NCBI RefSeq assembly: GCF_002834235.1
Contig: NZ_NNBY01000041.1
Location: forward strand, 1-64,000
Length of the DNA: 64,000 bases
Direction of reading: 5' to 3'
DNA from: Ruminococcus bromii
Lineage (GTDB): Bacteria > Bacillota > Clostridia > Oscillospirales > Acutalibacteraceae
Shown here one piece after another: positions 39,792-50,162 of this stretch. The notes below the pieces were generated by a model that did not search any database, was not told the origin of the DNA, and worked only from the letters and a program-made list of their open reading frames with translations. Position numbers and translations under genes: made by a program. Positions within the stretch are counted from its first letter, which is position 1. Every line of letters starts with the position of its first letter.

Positions 39792-41666
39792 ATGAATTAT
39801 TTTGCAGGTGAATATGATGTTGCAGTAGTCGGTGCAGGTCACGCCGGAATCGAGGCGGCTCTTGCGGCGGCAAGGCTTGGATGTAAAACTGCAATATTTA
39901 CCATAAATATGGATGCGGTCGGAAACTGTCCCTGCAATCCGTCAATCGGAGGAACAGCAAAAGGACATCTCGTCCGTGAGATTGACGCACTCGGCGGTGA
40001 AATGGGCAAGACTGCCGATGAATGTTTTTTACAGTCCAGAATGCTTAACAGGGGAAAAGGTCCGGCTGTTCATTCGCTGAGAGCACAGATTGACAGAAGA
40101 AAATATTCTTCCGTTATGAAACATAAGATTGAATTACAGAAAAATCTCGACCTTCGTCAGGCTGAAATTACGGATATTGAAAAGACGGAGGGCGGTTATA
40201 ATCTTACTACAAGAATGCTTGCCGTTTTTAAGTGCAAGACCGTTATTATTGCAACGGGTACATATCTCGGCGGCAGAATTTTTGTCGGTGAGGTTTCATA
40301 TGAAAGCGGTCCCGACGGAATATTTCCCGCCGCATTTCTTGGTTCAAGCCTTAAAAAACTCGGTCTGCCTTTGAGAAGATTTAAGACAGGTACTCCGGCA
40401 AGAGTTCTGAAAAGTTCAATTGATTTTTCTGAGCTTGAAGTTCAAAAAGGTGACAAACCTCCCCAGCCGTTCTCTTATGAAACTGAGAATCTCGGTGAAA
40501 ACAAGGTTGAATGCCATGTCAGTTGGACAAATGACGAAACAAAGCAGATTATTCTTGAAAATATCAACCGTTCTCCCCTTTATGCCGGCAAAATTGAGGG
40601 TGTTGGTCCCCGTTATTGTCCAAGCTTTGAAGATAAGATTATGCGTTTTAAGGATAAGCCAAGACATCAGCTTTTTATTGAGCCGTGCGGACTTGATACC
40701 GAGGAAATGTATCTTCAGGGAATGAGCTCGTCACTTCCGGAAGAAGTTCAGCTTAAATTCTACCACACAATAAAAGGTCTTGAACATTGCCTTATTATGC
40801 GACCTGCTTATGCAATTGAATATGATTGTGTTGATCCGCTTGCAATGAACCCGACGCTTGAATTTAAAGATTTTGAAGGACTTTTCGGTGCCGGTCAATT
40901 CAACGGCTCTTCGGGATATGAGGAGGCTGCGGCTCAGGGACTTGTTGCAGGTATTAATGCCGCAATGAAGGTTCTCGGCAGAGAGCCTGTTATATTCGAC
41001 CGTTCGGAAAGCTATATAGGCACACTTGTTGATGACCTTGTTACAAAGGGTGCGAATGAGCCGTATAGAATGATGACTTCAAGAAGTGAGTACAGACTTG
41101 TACTTCGTCAGGATAATGCCGACGAAAGACTGACTCCACTCGGTCACAGAATTGGTCTTATAAGCGACGAAAGATACGAAAAGTTTCTTAAAAAACAGGA
41201 TCTTAAAAAAGAAGAACTTAATAGACTTAAAAGTACGGTGATTTCACCTACTGATGAAGTAAATGAGATACTTGTTTCACGTGAAACATCTGAAATTACT
41301 TCGGGTGTACGACTTATTGACCTTATGAAACGGCCTCAGCTTGGTTATGATGCACTCAAGAACATTGACAAAACAAGACCGGAGCTTGATCCGAATATCT
41401 TTGAACAGGTTGAAATTGAAATTAAGTATGAGGGTTATATTCAAAAACAGCTTAAACAGGTTGAACAAATGAAAAAGCTTGAAGTTAAGCAATTGCCAAA
41501 GGACTTTGATTACAATGAAATTGAAGGACTTCGACTTGAGGCAAGGGAAAAGCTTAATAAGATTAAACCGCTCAATATCGGACAGGCGTCAAGAATTTCG
41601 GGCGTTTCTCCTGCGGATATCAGCGTACTTCTTATCTGGCTTGCTCAGAACAACAGGAGGCAGTAA
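39792..41666 (+). CDS. mnmG: tRNA uridine-5-carboxymethylaminomethyl modification enzyme MnmG
   Basis: The FAD-dependent partner of MnmE. The 624-residue protein has the dinucleotide fold VVGAGHAGIEAALAAARLG, the family signature NCPCNPSIGGTAKGHL, GPRYCPSFEDK and the C-terminal helical domain that binds MnmE and tRNA. A perfect parS site lies in its reading frame at 41273-41288, where it codes for part of VSRETS. Its stop overlaps the rsmG start. Confidence 0.97.
   Translation: MNYFAGEYDVAVVGAGHAGIEAALAAARLGCKTAIFTINMDAVGNCPCNPSIGGTAKGHLVREIDALGGEMGKTADECFLQSRMLNRGKGPAVHSLRAQIDRRKYSSVMKHKIELQKNLDLRQAEITDIEKTEGGYNLTTRMLAVFKCKTVIIATGTYLGGRIFVGEVSYESGPDGIFPAAFLGSSLKKLGLPLRRFKTGTPARVLKSSIDFSELEVQKGDKPPQPFSYETENLGENKVECHVSWTNDETKQIILENINRSPLYAGKIEGVGPRYCPSFEDKIMRFKDKPRHQLFIEPCGLDTEEMYLQGMSSSLPEEVQLKFYHTIKGLEHCLIMRPAYAIEYDCVDPLAMNPTLEFKDFEGLFGAGQFNGSSGYEEAAAQGLVAGINAAMKVLGREPVIFDRSESYIGTLVDDLVTKGANEPYRMMTSRSEYRLVLRQDNADERLTPLGHRIGLISDERYEKFLKKQDLKKEELNRLKSTVISPTDEVNEILVSRETSEITSGVRLIDLMKRPQLGYDALKNIDKTRPELDPNIFEQVEIEIKYEGYIQKQLKQVEQMKKLEVKQLPKDFDYNEIEGLRLEAREKLNKIKPLNIGQASRISGVSPADISVLLIWLAQNNRRQ
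41273..41288. promoter_or_regulatory. parS site inside mnmG
   Basis: TGTTTCACGTGAAACA, a perfect match to the 16-bp ParB-binding consensus. Confidence 0.93.
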
Positions 41667-42379
41667 TGGCAATTAAAGATACTCTTACTACCGTTACTGA
41701 TGGTTTTAAAACCAAACTTGACTATGAAATGCTTCAAAGGTTTGAAATCTACTTCAAATTGCTTGTTGAGTGGAACGAAAAGATGAATCTTACTGCAATA
41801 ACCGATGAACACGGTGTTGCGGTCAAGCATTTTGCCGACAGCCTTACACTTTACAACTTTGTTGATGTAAAGAAGAATGCAAGCATTATTGATGTGGGAA
41901 CAGGTGCCGGTTTTCCGGGTGTCGTGCTTAAAATTGCAAGACCTGATATTAAACTGACGCTTCTTGATAGCCTTAACAAAAGACTTACATTTCTCGACAC
42001 AGTTCTTAACGATACAGTACTTGATGCTGAGCTTGTTCACAGCAGGGCAGAGGAGGGCGGTAAAAATAAGCTTTATCGTGAAAAGTTTGATATTGCCGTT
42101 TCAAGAGCAGTTGCAAGGTTGAATGTTCTCTGTGAATACTGCTTGCCGTATGTCAAGGTAGGCGGTTTGTTTGTAGCAATGAAAGGACCGAATGCCGATG
42201 AAGAACTTGACGGAGCAGAGAATGCTTTGAAATTACTCGGCGGTAAGGTTGAAAAGGTTCACAAGTTTAATCTTCCGTGTGACGAGGGCGAGCGTACAAT
42301 CATTGTAATCAAAAAGGTAAAATCCACACCAAAACAATACCCGAGAATTTCGGGCAAAATAAAGTCACAACCGTTGTGA
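41666..42379 (+). CDS. rsmG: 16S rRNA (guanine-527-N7) methyltransferase RsmG
   Basis: A 237-residue class I SAM methyltransferase. WNEKMNLTAITD, the SAM-binding DVGTGAGFPGVVLKIARP, and VSRAVARLNVLCEYCLP are all family hallmarks. It methylates G527 of 16S rRNA; loss gives low-level streptomycin resistance in other bacteria. Its ATG overlaps the mnmG stop by one base (TAATG). Confidence 0.96.
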   Translation: MAIKDTLTTVTDGFKTKLDYEMLQRFEIYFKLLVEWNEKMNLTAITDEHGVAVKHFADSLTLYNFVDVKKNASIIDVGTGAGFPGVVLKIARPDIKLTLLDSLNKRLTFLDTVLNDTVLDAELVHSRAEEGGKNKLYREKFDIAVSRAVARLNVLCEYCLPYVKVGGLFVAMKGPNADEELDGAENALKLLGGKVEKVHKFNLPCDEGERTIIVIKKVKSTPKQYPRISGKIKSQPL

Positions 42380-42539
42380 TAAATATCGACAGCTTTTTTG
42401 ATAAATTACCATTTTATGGTAAAACTTCTTAAAAAAGTTGCTCACAAAGCGACAACAACCGCACCGTGTCTATGTTATTATAATAGCACAGGGACAACCC
42501 CTGATGCTAACGAACATTGAGGCGATGCGGTTGAATTTT

Positions 42540-43361
42540 ATGCTCAAAAACGATAACAAAGTTTTAGAGATTCCGATTATTAAAATCAGACCGAACAAAG
42601 CACAACCTCGCAAAACCTTTGACGAAACCGAACTTGCAGCTCTTTCCGCATCAATCAGCGAAAACGGTATCTTGCAGCCGTTGTCGGTGAGAAAAATCTC
42701 GGCTGCGGAGTATGAGCTTGTGGCAGGTGAGCGCCGCCTCAGGGCATCGGTTTTGGCAGGATTACGAAAGGTGCCGTGCATCGTTTTAAAGTGTTCGGAA
42801 AAAGAGTCAGCCATTTATGCTCTCCTTGAAAATCTCCAGCGAAGCGACCTCGGTATATTCGAGGAAGCTCGCGGGATTTCAAAGCTAATCAGGCGCTACG
42901 GTCTTACCCAAGAGGAGGCAGCGAACCGACTGGGCAAAAGCCAATCAACAATTGCAAACAAGCTAAGACTTCTTCGCCTTACATACGAGGAGCAGGAATG
43001 GATTGTAAATGCAGGATTGAGCGAAAGACACGCTAGGGCTCTTTTAAGAATTGAAGATGACGCTTTAAGACATGAGGCTCTGTCAAAAATAATTTCGGAG
43101 AATCTCAACACAAGTCAGACTGATGAACTCGTCGGCATTTTAATTAATTCAGTACCAAAAACAACAAAATCCAAAGGTACAAGCAAAGCGGTGATAAAAG
43201 ACTTACGAATTTTTCTTAACACAATCAACAAGGCTATTGATACGATGCGTCTTGCAGGAATCGACGCACAATCAGACAAAAAAGACACAGACAATTTTAT
43301 TGAATACACAATTCGGATTCCTAAAAGACATCAAGAGCCTGATGCAGAAAAAACTGCTTAA
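42540..43361 (+). CDS. noc: Nucleoid occlusion protein Noc (ParB-like)
   Basis: Noc binds scattered sites on the chromosome and keeps the septum off the nucleoid. The 273-residue protein has the ParB N-domain (AQPRKTFDETELAALSASI, VAGERRLRASVLAGL, ENLQRSDLGIFEEARG), a helix-turn-helix with the Noc form LGKSQSTIANKLRLL, and a C-terminal dimerisation domain (KDLRIFLNTINKAI ... YTIRIPKR). The order rsmG-noc-parA-parB matches B. subtilis. The start is unclear; ATGs at 42525 and 42540 are the best and neither has a good ribosome site. Confidence 0.88.
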   Translation: MLKNDNKVLEIPIIKIRPNKAQPRKTFDETELAALSASISENGILQPLSVRKISAAEYELVAGERRLRASVLAGLRKVPCIVLKCSEKESAIYALLENLQRSDLGIFEEARGISKLIRRYGLTQEEAANRLGKSQSTIANKLRLLRLTYEEQEWIVNAGLSERHARALLRIEDDALRHEALSKIISENLNTSQTDELVGILINSVPKTTKSKGTSKAVIKDLRIFLNTINKAIDTMRLAGIDAQSDKKDTDNFIEYTIRIPKRHQEPDAEKTA

Positions 43362-43433
43362 TTCACTTTTCAGAGGGTGCGAAAGCATCCGTTCCACTCA
43401 TACCCATTTCCTTATCTAAACCCCTTGCAAAGA

Positions 43434-43458
43434 GTCGCACAGTAATGTGCGGCTTTTT
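43434..43458 (+). terminator. Terminator after noc
   Basis: GTCGCAC-AGTAAT-GTGCGGC followed by TTTTT. Confidence 0.75.
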
Positions 43459-43495
43459 GCGTTGTATAGTTTTTATTTTTTTGTTACACAGGAAA

Positions 43496-43511
43496 TGTTT
43501 CACGTGAAACA
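43496..43511. promoter_or_regulatory. parS site upstream of parA
   Basis: TGTTTCACGTGAAACA, a perfect 16-bp ParB-binding palindrome in the noc-parA gap, about 140 bases before parA. Confidence 0.95.
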
Positions 43512-43647
43512 TTTGCTTTTGATTAAGAAAAAAAGTTGCATTAAATCCCAAAAAATCTTCAAAATAGCTTTAAAAATGGTGTGCATTATGATATAATTTT
43601 AAAGTAAAAGATATAAAAATCATAAAAACAAAAGACAAGGTGATTTT

Positions 43648-44415
43648 TTGGCAAAAATAATTGCAATATCAAACCAAAAGGGAGGTGTGGGAAAGACCAC
43701 AACCTCCGTTAATCTTGCGGCTTGTCTGGGGAAAATGGGAAAGAAAACATTGCTTGTTGACGCTGATCCACAGGGAAATGCCACAAGCGGTGTCGCCATT
43801 GATAAGAGCAAAGTTAAGTTTTCAACTTACTCAATTCTTGTTGACGGTGCAAAAGCCGAACAATGTGTTCTTACAACCCCGTATGACAATCTGCATATTC
43901 TTCCGTCAAGCCTTGATTTGGCTGCCGCAGAGCTTGAAATTGCAGAAAAGCCGCACAGAGAGGCACTTTTAAAGAATGCTTTGCTCCCGATAAAGCAGTA
44001 TTATGATTACATAATCATCGACTGTCCTCCGTCACTCGGACTTATCACGGCAAATGCGTTGACGGTTGCCGACACATTTCTTGTGCCGATTCAATGCGAA
44101 TATTATGCACTTGAGGGATTGTCACAGCTTATCAATACGGTAAGAAGAATAAAAAGACAGTACAACGAGTCAATTGAAATTGAAGGCGTTCTGCTAACAA
44201 TGTATGACGGACGACTTAATCTTACACAACAGGTAGTAGATGAAGTGAAAAAATTCTTCCCACGAAAGGTTTTCAAAACAGTTGTTCCGAGGGGAGTAAG
44301 ACTTTCCGAAGCACCGAGCTTTGGTATGCCTGTTATCTACTACGACAAATCCTGTAAGGGCAGTCAGGCATATATGGCACTTGCCGAGGAAATAGTCGGA
44401 AAGGAGAGAGGCTGA
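43648..44415 (+). CDS. parA: Chromosome partitioning ATPase ParA (Soj)
   Basis: A 255-residue deviant-Walker ATPase, KIIAISNQKGGVGKTTTSVNLA at its start, with DADPQGNAT and the IIDCPPSLG Walker B. With ParB and parS it drives origin segregation and influences DnaA. It starts with TTG at 43648 behind AAGGTGA; the TTG is read as Met. It is joined to parB with one base between them. Confidence 0.96.
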   Translation: MAKIIAISNQKGGVGKTTTSVNLAACLGKMGKKTLLVDADPQGNATSGVAIDKSKVKFSTYSILVDGAKAEQCVLTTPYDNLHILPSSLDLAAAELEIAEKPHREALLKNALLPIKQYYDYIIIDCPPSLGLITANALTVADTFLVPIQCEYYALEGLSQLINTVRRIKRQYNESIEIEGVLLTMYDGRLNLTQQVVDEVKKFFPRKVFKTVVPRGVRLSEAPSFGMPVIYYDKSCKGSQAYMALAEEIVGKERG

Positions 44416-44416
44416 T

Positions 44417-45265
44417 TTGGCAAAAAAACTCGGTGGTCTTGGAAAAGGCCTTAACGCAATATTTATAGAGAACGATTCCGAAACAGAGGGCGGAACAGTA
44501 ACACTTAAAATTTCGGAGATTGAACCGAACCGCACTCAGCCGAGAAAAGAATTTGACGAACAGGCTTTGTCGGAGCTTGCAGAGAGTATTTCACAGCACG
44601 GACTTTTACAGCCGTTGCTTGTTCGTCCGCTTACACTCGGCGGTTATCAAATCGTTGCAGGCGAGAGAAGATACAGAGCAAGCCGTATGGCAGGCCTTAC
44701 CGAAGTCCCTGTTATAATAAAGGAGCTTACCGATACTGAAACAATGGAGATTGCTCTTATTGAAAATCTTCAGCGTGAGGATTTAAGCCCTGTTGAAGAG
44801 GCGCTCGGCTACAAGGCTCTTATTGATGAACATGGTTTTTCACAGGAAGAAGTTGCAAAGTCGGTCGGAAAATCCCGTCCCGCAGTTGCAAATGCATTAA
44901 GACTTCTTAAACTTCCCGATAATATAATGGAATATCTCAAAGACGGCAAAATCTCGGCAGGTCATGCAAGAGCATTGCTTACGCTTGAGAATGAAGAACT
45001 TATGACAGAGCTTGCAGATGAAATTGTTGCAAAAGATCTTTCGGTAAGACAGGTTGAAAAAATCTGCAAGAAAAAACCGACAGTTCAGAAGGAAGAGAAG
45101 CCTGAGAAAAAGCCTTCGTTCTACAGCATGGTTGAACTTGCACTTTCGGAAAGCCTTGGACGAAAAATCAGCGTTTCAAAGAGCAAGGGCAAGCAGGGCG
45201 GTGTTCTTCAGATTGAATTCTATTCGGACGAAGAACTGACAGAGCTTTCAAACAAACTTAAATAA
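44417..45265 (+). CDS. parB: Chromosome partitioning protein ParB (Spo0J)
   Basis: A 282-residue CTP-dependent DNA clamp that loads at parS. It starts KKLGGLGKGLNAIF, has the CTP-binding segments RTQPRKEFDEQALSELAESI and GERRYRASRMAGL, ENLQREDLSPVEEA, the helix-turn-helix VGKSRPAVANALRLLKLP, and a C-terminal dimerisation domain. Like parA it uses a TTG start, behind GGAGAGAGG. It is a distinct paralogue of Noc, which lies 1 kb upstream. Confidence 0.96.
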   Translation: MAKKLGGLGKGLNAIFIENDSETEGGTVTLKISEIEPNRTQPRKEFDEQALSELAESISQHGLLQPLLVRPLTLGGYQIVAGERRYRASRMAGLTEVPVIIKELTDTETMEIALIENLQREDLSPVEEALGYKALIDEHGFSQEEVAKSVGKSRPAVANALRLLKLPDNIMEYLKDGKISAGHARALLTLENEELMTELADEIVAKDLSVRQVEKICKKKPTVQKEEKPEKKPSFYSMVELALSESLGRKISVSKSKGKQGGVLQIEFYSDEELTELSNKLK

Positions 45266-45289
45266 CATTACATAAAGAGGTATTTTAAA

Positions 45290-46570
45290 ATGATAGATAT
45301 TAAATTTTTAAGAGAAAATCCCGACGCAGTAAAAGAAAATATCAAAAAGAAGTTTCAAGACCACAAACTTCCGCTTGTTGATCAGGTAATTGAACTTGAT
45401 GAGCAGAGCAGAGCTGTTAAAAAGCAGGCTGATGAACTCCGTTCAAACAGAAACAAAATTTCAAAGCAGATTGGCTCTCTTATGGCTCAGGGCAAAAAAG
45501 AAGAGGGTATGGCTCTTAAAGAAGAAGTTACAAAGCAGGCAGAACAGCTTGCAGAGCTTGAAAAGCAGGAGGCAGACCTTTCTGCAAAGGTAACGGAAAT
45601 TATGATGCAGATTCCTAATATTATTGATCCGTCTGTTCCGATTGGTAAGGATGACAGTCAGAATGTTGAAATTGAGAAGTTCGGCGATCCGTTTGTACCT
45701 GATTTTGAAATTCCTTATCACACAGAAATTATGGAAAAATTCAACGGTATCGACCTTGATTCTGCAAGAAAGGTTGCGGGTAACGGTTTCTATTATCTTA
45801 TGGGCGATATTGCAAGACTTCACAGTGCAGTAATCGCATATGCCCGTGATTTTATGATTAACAGAGGTTTCACATACTGTGTACCGCCTTTTATGATCAG
45901 AAGTAATGTTGTAACAGGCGTTATGAGCTTTGCCGAGATGGATTCAATGATGTACAAGATTGAGGGCGAGGACCTTTATCTTATCGGCACAAGCGAACAT
46001 TCAATGATTGGTAAGTTCATTGACACAATCAACAAGGAAGAAAATCTTCCTTACACTCTCACAAGCTATTCGCCTTGCTTCAGAAAAGAAAAGGGTGCTC
46101 ACGGCATTGAGGAGAGAGGCGTTTACAGAATTCATCAGTTTGAAAAGCAGGAAATGATTGTTGTTTGTAAGCCTGAGGACAGCAAAATGTGGTTTGACAA
46201 GCTTTGGCAGAACACAGTAGACCTTTTCCGTTCAATGGATATTCCTGTTCGTACACTCGAATGTTGTTCGGGCGACCTTGCTGACCTCAAGGTTCGTTCA
46301 CTTGATGTTGAAGCCTGGTCACCTCGTCAGAAGAAATATTTTGAGGTTGGTTCATGTTCAAATCTCGGTGACGCACAGGCTCGCCGCCTTAAAATCAGAG
46401 TTACAGGCGAGGACGGCAAGAAATACTTTGCACATACTCTTAACAACACGGTTGTTGCACCTCCGAGAATGCTCATTGCGTTCCTTGAGAACAACCTTAA
46501 CGAAGACGGCACAATCAGGATTCCTGAGGCTCTTCGTCCTTACATGGGCGGTATGGAAGTTATCAAGTAA
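45290..46570 (+). CDS. serS: Seryl-tRNA synthetase
   Basis: A class II synthetase charging tRNA-Ser (and selenocysteine tRNA where present). The 426-residue protein has the N-terminal coiled-coil arm (about 30-105), motif 2 (YSPCFRKEKGAHGIEERGVYRIHQFEK) and motif 3 (NNTVVAPPRMLIAFLE). AAAGAGG precedes the ATG. It lies 24 bases after parB, so it may share its transcript; there is no room for a T-box. Confidence 0.96.
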   Translation: MIDIKFLRENPDAVKENIKKKFQDHKLPLVDQVIELDEQSRAVKKQADELRSNRNKISKQIGSLMAQGKKEEGMALKEEVTKQAEQLAELEKQEADLSAKVTEIMMQIPNIIDPSVPIGKDDSQNVEIEKFGDPFVPDFEIPYHTEIMEKFNGIDLDSARKVAGNGFYYLMGDIARLHSAVIAYARDFMINRGFTYCVPPFMIRSNVVTGVMSFAEMDSMMYKIEGEDLYLIGTSEHSMIGKFIDTINKEENLPYTLTSYSPCFRKEKGAHGIEERGVYRIHQFEKQEMIVVCKPEDSKMWFDKLWQNTVDLFRSMDIPVRTLECCSGDLADLKVRSLDVEAWSPRQKKYFEVGSCSNLGDAQARRLKIRVTGEDGKKYFAHTLNNTVVAPPRMLIAFLENNLNEDGTIRIPEALRPYMGGMEVIK

Positions 46571-46631
46571 TCAACATACTGTGTTCTCACAAAAATCAGC
46601 AAACTATAGCAAATATCAAAACAAAATTATA

Positions 46632-46660
46632 TTGACATTATACCGTACTAATGGTATAAT
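46632..46660 (+). promoter_or_regulatory. Consensus promoter with an overlapping inverted repeat
   Basis: TTGACA, 17 bases, TATAAT, matching consensus at all 12 positions. ATTATACC (46637-46644) and GGTATAAT (46653-46660) form an inverted repeat spanning the spacer and the -10 box, the place for a repressor operator. Confidence 0.75.
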
Positions 46661-46706
46661 TTACCTTGCTAAAATCCCTTGAAAGAGGTTAACGGAGGTA
46701 ATTATT

Positions 46707-47060
46707 ATGAAACAGAGAAGTGTAGGTATTGCAATTCTTCTTTCAATCATCACTTGCGGTATTTACGGAATTTACTGGCTCATTATGCTTAATGACGAAA
46801 CAAACTATGTTTCAGGTCATCAGCAGGACGGTACATCAGGCGGAGTCGTATTTCTGCTTACACTTGTAACTTGCGGTATTTACGGTTATTACTGGTGCTA
46901 CAAGCAGGGCGAAAAGCTCAATGAAGCAAAGATGCAGAGAGGTATTATGGTTGATTCAAGTGCTTCGGTACTTTATCTTATACTTTCAATCTTTGGTCTT
47001 AGCATTGTTTCTTATGCTCTTATGCAGAGTGAGCTTAACAAGATGCTTCCTCCACAGTAA
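46707..47060 (+). CDS. DUF4234 small membrane protein
   Basis: A 117-residue membrane protein with the pattern AILLSIITCGIYGIYWLIML repeated later as VVFLLTLVTCGIYGYYWCYK, typical of DUF4234, and a third hydrophobic segment near the C-terminus. Function unknown. GGAGG precedes the ATG. It has its own strong promoter, probably controlled by an operator-like repeat, and is followed after 3 bases by the DUF2752 gene. Confidence 0.8.
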   Translation: MKQRSVGIAILLSIITCGIYGIYWLIMLNDETNYVSGHQQDGTSGGVVFLLTLVTCGIYGYYWCYKQGEKLNEAKMQRGIMVDSSASVLYLILSIFGLSIVSYALMQSELNKMLPPQ

Positions 47061-47063
47061 TCA

Positions 47064-47462
47064 ATGAAAAAAAGATTATTAAAATTTTCAACGGCTGCGA
47101 TTATTTTGGTCGCAGCCGGTGTTTTATATTATTTAATTGTTTCATTTACCGGCTTTGCAATTCCGTGTGTATTCCGAAAGATAACGGGACTTTATTGCCC
47201 CGGCTGCGGTGTTACGGGAATGTTGACTCATATTGTAAGGCTTGATTTTAAGGGTGCTTTTGAGTGCAATCAGGTTTTGTTTGTAATCTCACCGTTCATT
47301 CTGTATCTGCTCGGAAAAATGCTTTACGGCTACATAAGGTACGGCAGACTTACTCTGAAAAAATTCGACACGGTTCTGACATTTGTGCTGATAGGAATAC
47401 TGCTCGTTTTCGGAGTTGTCAGAAATCTTCCGCCTTTTGACATTTTAAGACCGTATGGATAA
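47064..47462 (+). CDS. DUF2752 small membrane protein
   Basis: A 132-residue protein with about three transmembrane helices and the family motif CPGCGVTG (about residues 48-55), which may bind metal; the more common form is CPGCGxTR. Function unknown. DUF2752 is often beside DUF4234, as here. The gene ends 27 bases before a strong terminator. Confidence 0.8.
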   Translation: MKKRLLKFSTAAIILVAAGVLYYLIVSFTGFAIPCVFRKITGLYCPGCGVTGMLTHIVRLDFKGAFECNQVLFVISPFILYLLGKMLYGYIRYGRLTLKKFDTVLTFVLIGILLVFGVVRNLPPFDILRPYG

Positions 47463-47489
47463 AATGTTAATAACTTTCTGAAAATTAGA

Positions 47490-47519
47490 AATCCCCGAAC
47501 ATTTTTGTGTTCGGGGATT
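47490..47519 (+). terminator. Terminator after the DUF4234-DUF2752 pair
   Basis: AATCCCCGAACA pairs with TGTTCGGGGATT around a 6-base loop, with GTTGTTAT behind. Confidence 0.75.
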
Positions 47520-47577
47520 GTTGTTATGATGTTAAGAAAATACGAAAAGTTTTCAACATTAAATCAACGGTGATTTA

Positions 47578-48393
47578 TCACTTTAAATCACTGAAAGAAA
47601 TTCTTGAGTATGTGTCATTGTTGAGTGTAAGAGTGTCGCCGTCAACAGAGTATGTGTATTTATCTGTTGTTTTTTGGTCGGAGGTTGTGTATGTTGAAAC
47701 AATTTTACCTTCGCTTGCCGTGTAGTTTGAATATGCAAACATATAGTCAAAAAGATTCTGATACATAATTCCGCTCTTGTCAAAGCAGAGATACTCACCG
47801 CTTTCTGATTTCCAACAGCCTACAAGCTTATCATCAATTGATGCGTCTTTGTCGGGGGTGGGAATAAAGGCGGGATCGTCTGTTTTCTTGAGCGTTGAAA
47901 CCGCCTTTGTATCCGTATTTGTCAGCTCGGCAGTTTTTTTGTCATCTGAAAGCTTGTAGGTGTAAGTTCCGTTCAGTCCGAAAACAAGCTTTGTGGTAAA
48001 TGTCGGATTGTTGTCATCATCGGTATCGTAGCTGTATTTGCCGAAATATCCCGAAGTTCCGCTGATGAGTATAGACTTGCCCTCGCCGTTAAACATATAG
48101 TAAAAGCTTGCATACTGTGAGCCCTCGCCCGAGGTTATCTGCCATGTGCCTACAAGGTCATCTTCGGCATTTTCTTTGCAGGTATGCAATGATTTCAAGT
48201 CAAACGATTCATTCGTCGTACCGGATTTTGCAGTGCCTTCAGTAGCCTGTACGGTTGTCTGAGCTTCAGTGGGTTTTGTGGTATCAGCTGTTGAAGAATT
48301 TGCCGAGTCGGAACATCCTGCAAATACTGCAATCGAAAGAGCGATTGTACCGACTAAAACGCTTTTTTTGAAAATCTGTTTTGTTATGTTCAT
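47578..48393 (-). CDS. Secreted lipoprotein with two lipocalin-like repeats
   Basis: A 271-residue protein with a type II signal peptide (lipobox VFAGC, Cys about 27), a Thr/Ser/Glu-rich linker (about 28-70), and two similar beta-rich units opening DDLVGTWQITSGEG and DDKLVGCWKSESGEY. The repeated GxW pattern recalls lipocalin-like domains of clostridial lipoproteins. Function unknown. It is on the minus strand, against its neighbours; AGAGGT precedes the ATG. Confidence 0.75.
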   Translation of the reverse strand: MNITKQIFKKSVLVGTIALSIAVFAGCSDSANSSTADTTKPTEAQTTVQATEGTAKSGTTNESFDLKSLHTCKENAEDDLVGTWQITSGEGSQYASFYYMFNGEGKSILISGTSGYFGKYSYDTDDDNNPTFTTKLVFGLNGTYTYKLSDDKKTAELTNTDTKAVSTLKKTDDPAFIPTPDKDASIDDKLVGCWKSESGEYLCFDKSGIMYQNLFDYMFAYSNYTASEGKIVSTYTTSDQKTTDKYTYSVDGDTLTLNNDTYSRISFSDLK

Positions 48394-48554
48394 TTTATAC
48401 CTCTGTTATCACATAATAAGCCTGTCACGGTAACCAAAATAAAGCAAATATTCAGTAAAACAGGCAATACAATACTATTTTATAATTTACGGAACATATT
48501 GTCAATACAGAAAAATGAATTACAAATTTTTTGTTTAAAAAAACTTTTTCTGTC

Positions 48555-48583
48555 TTGATAATCACAGGTCGATTTGTTATAAT
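48555..48583 (+). promoter_or_regulatory. guaB promoter
   Basis: TTGATA, 17 bases, TATAAT, about 45 bases before guaB. Confidence 0.8.
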
Positions 48584-48598
48584 AATAGGTAACAATAA

Positions 48599-50107
<1,509 letters not shown>

Positions 50108-50162
50108 TTGATAAATCATAAATATTTGCATAAAATAAAAGAAAAGGATGTGCCGACAGTTT

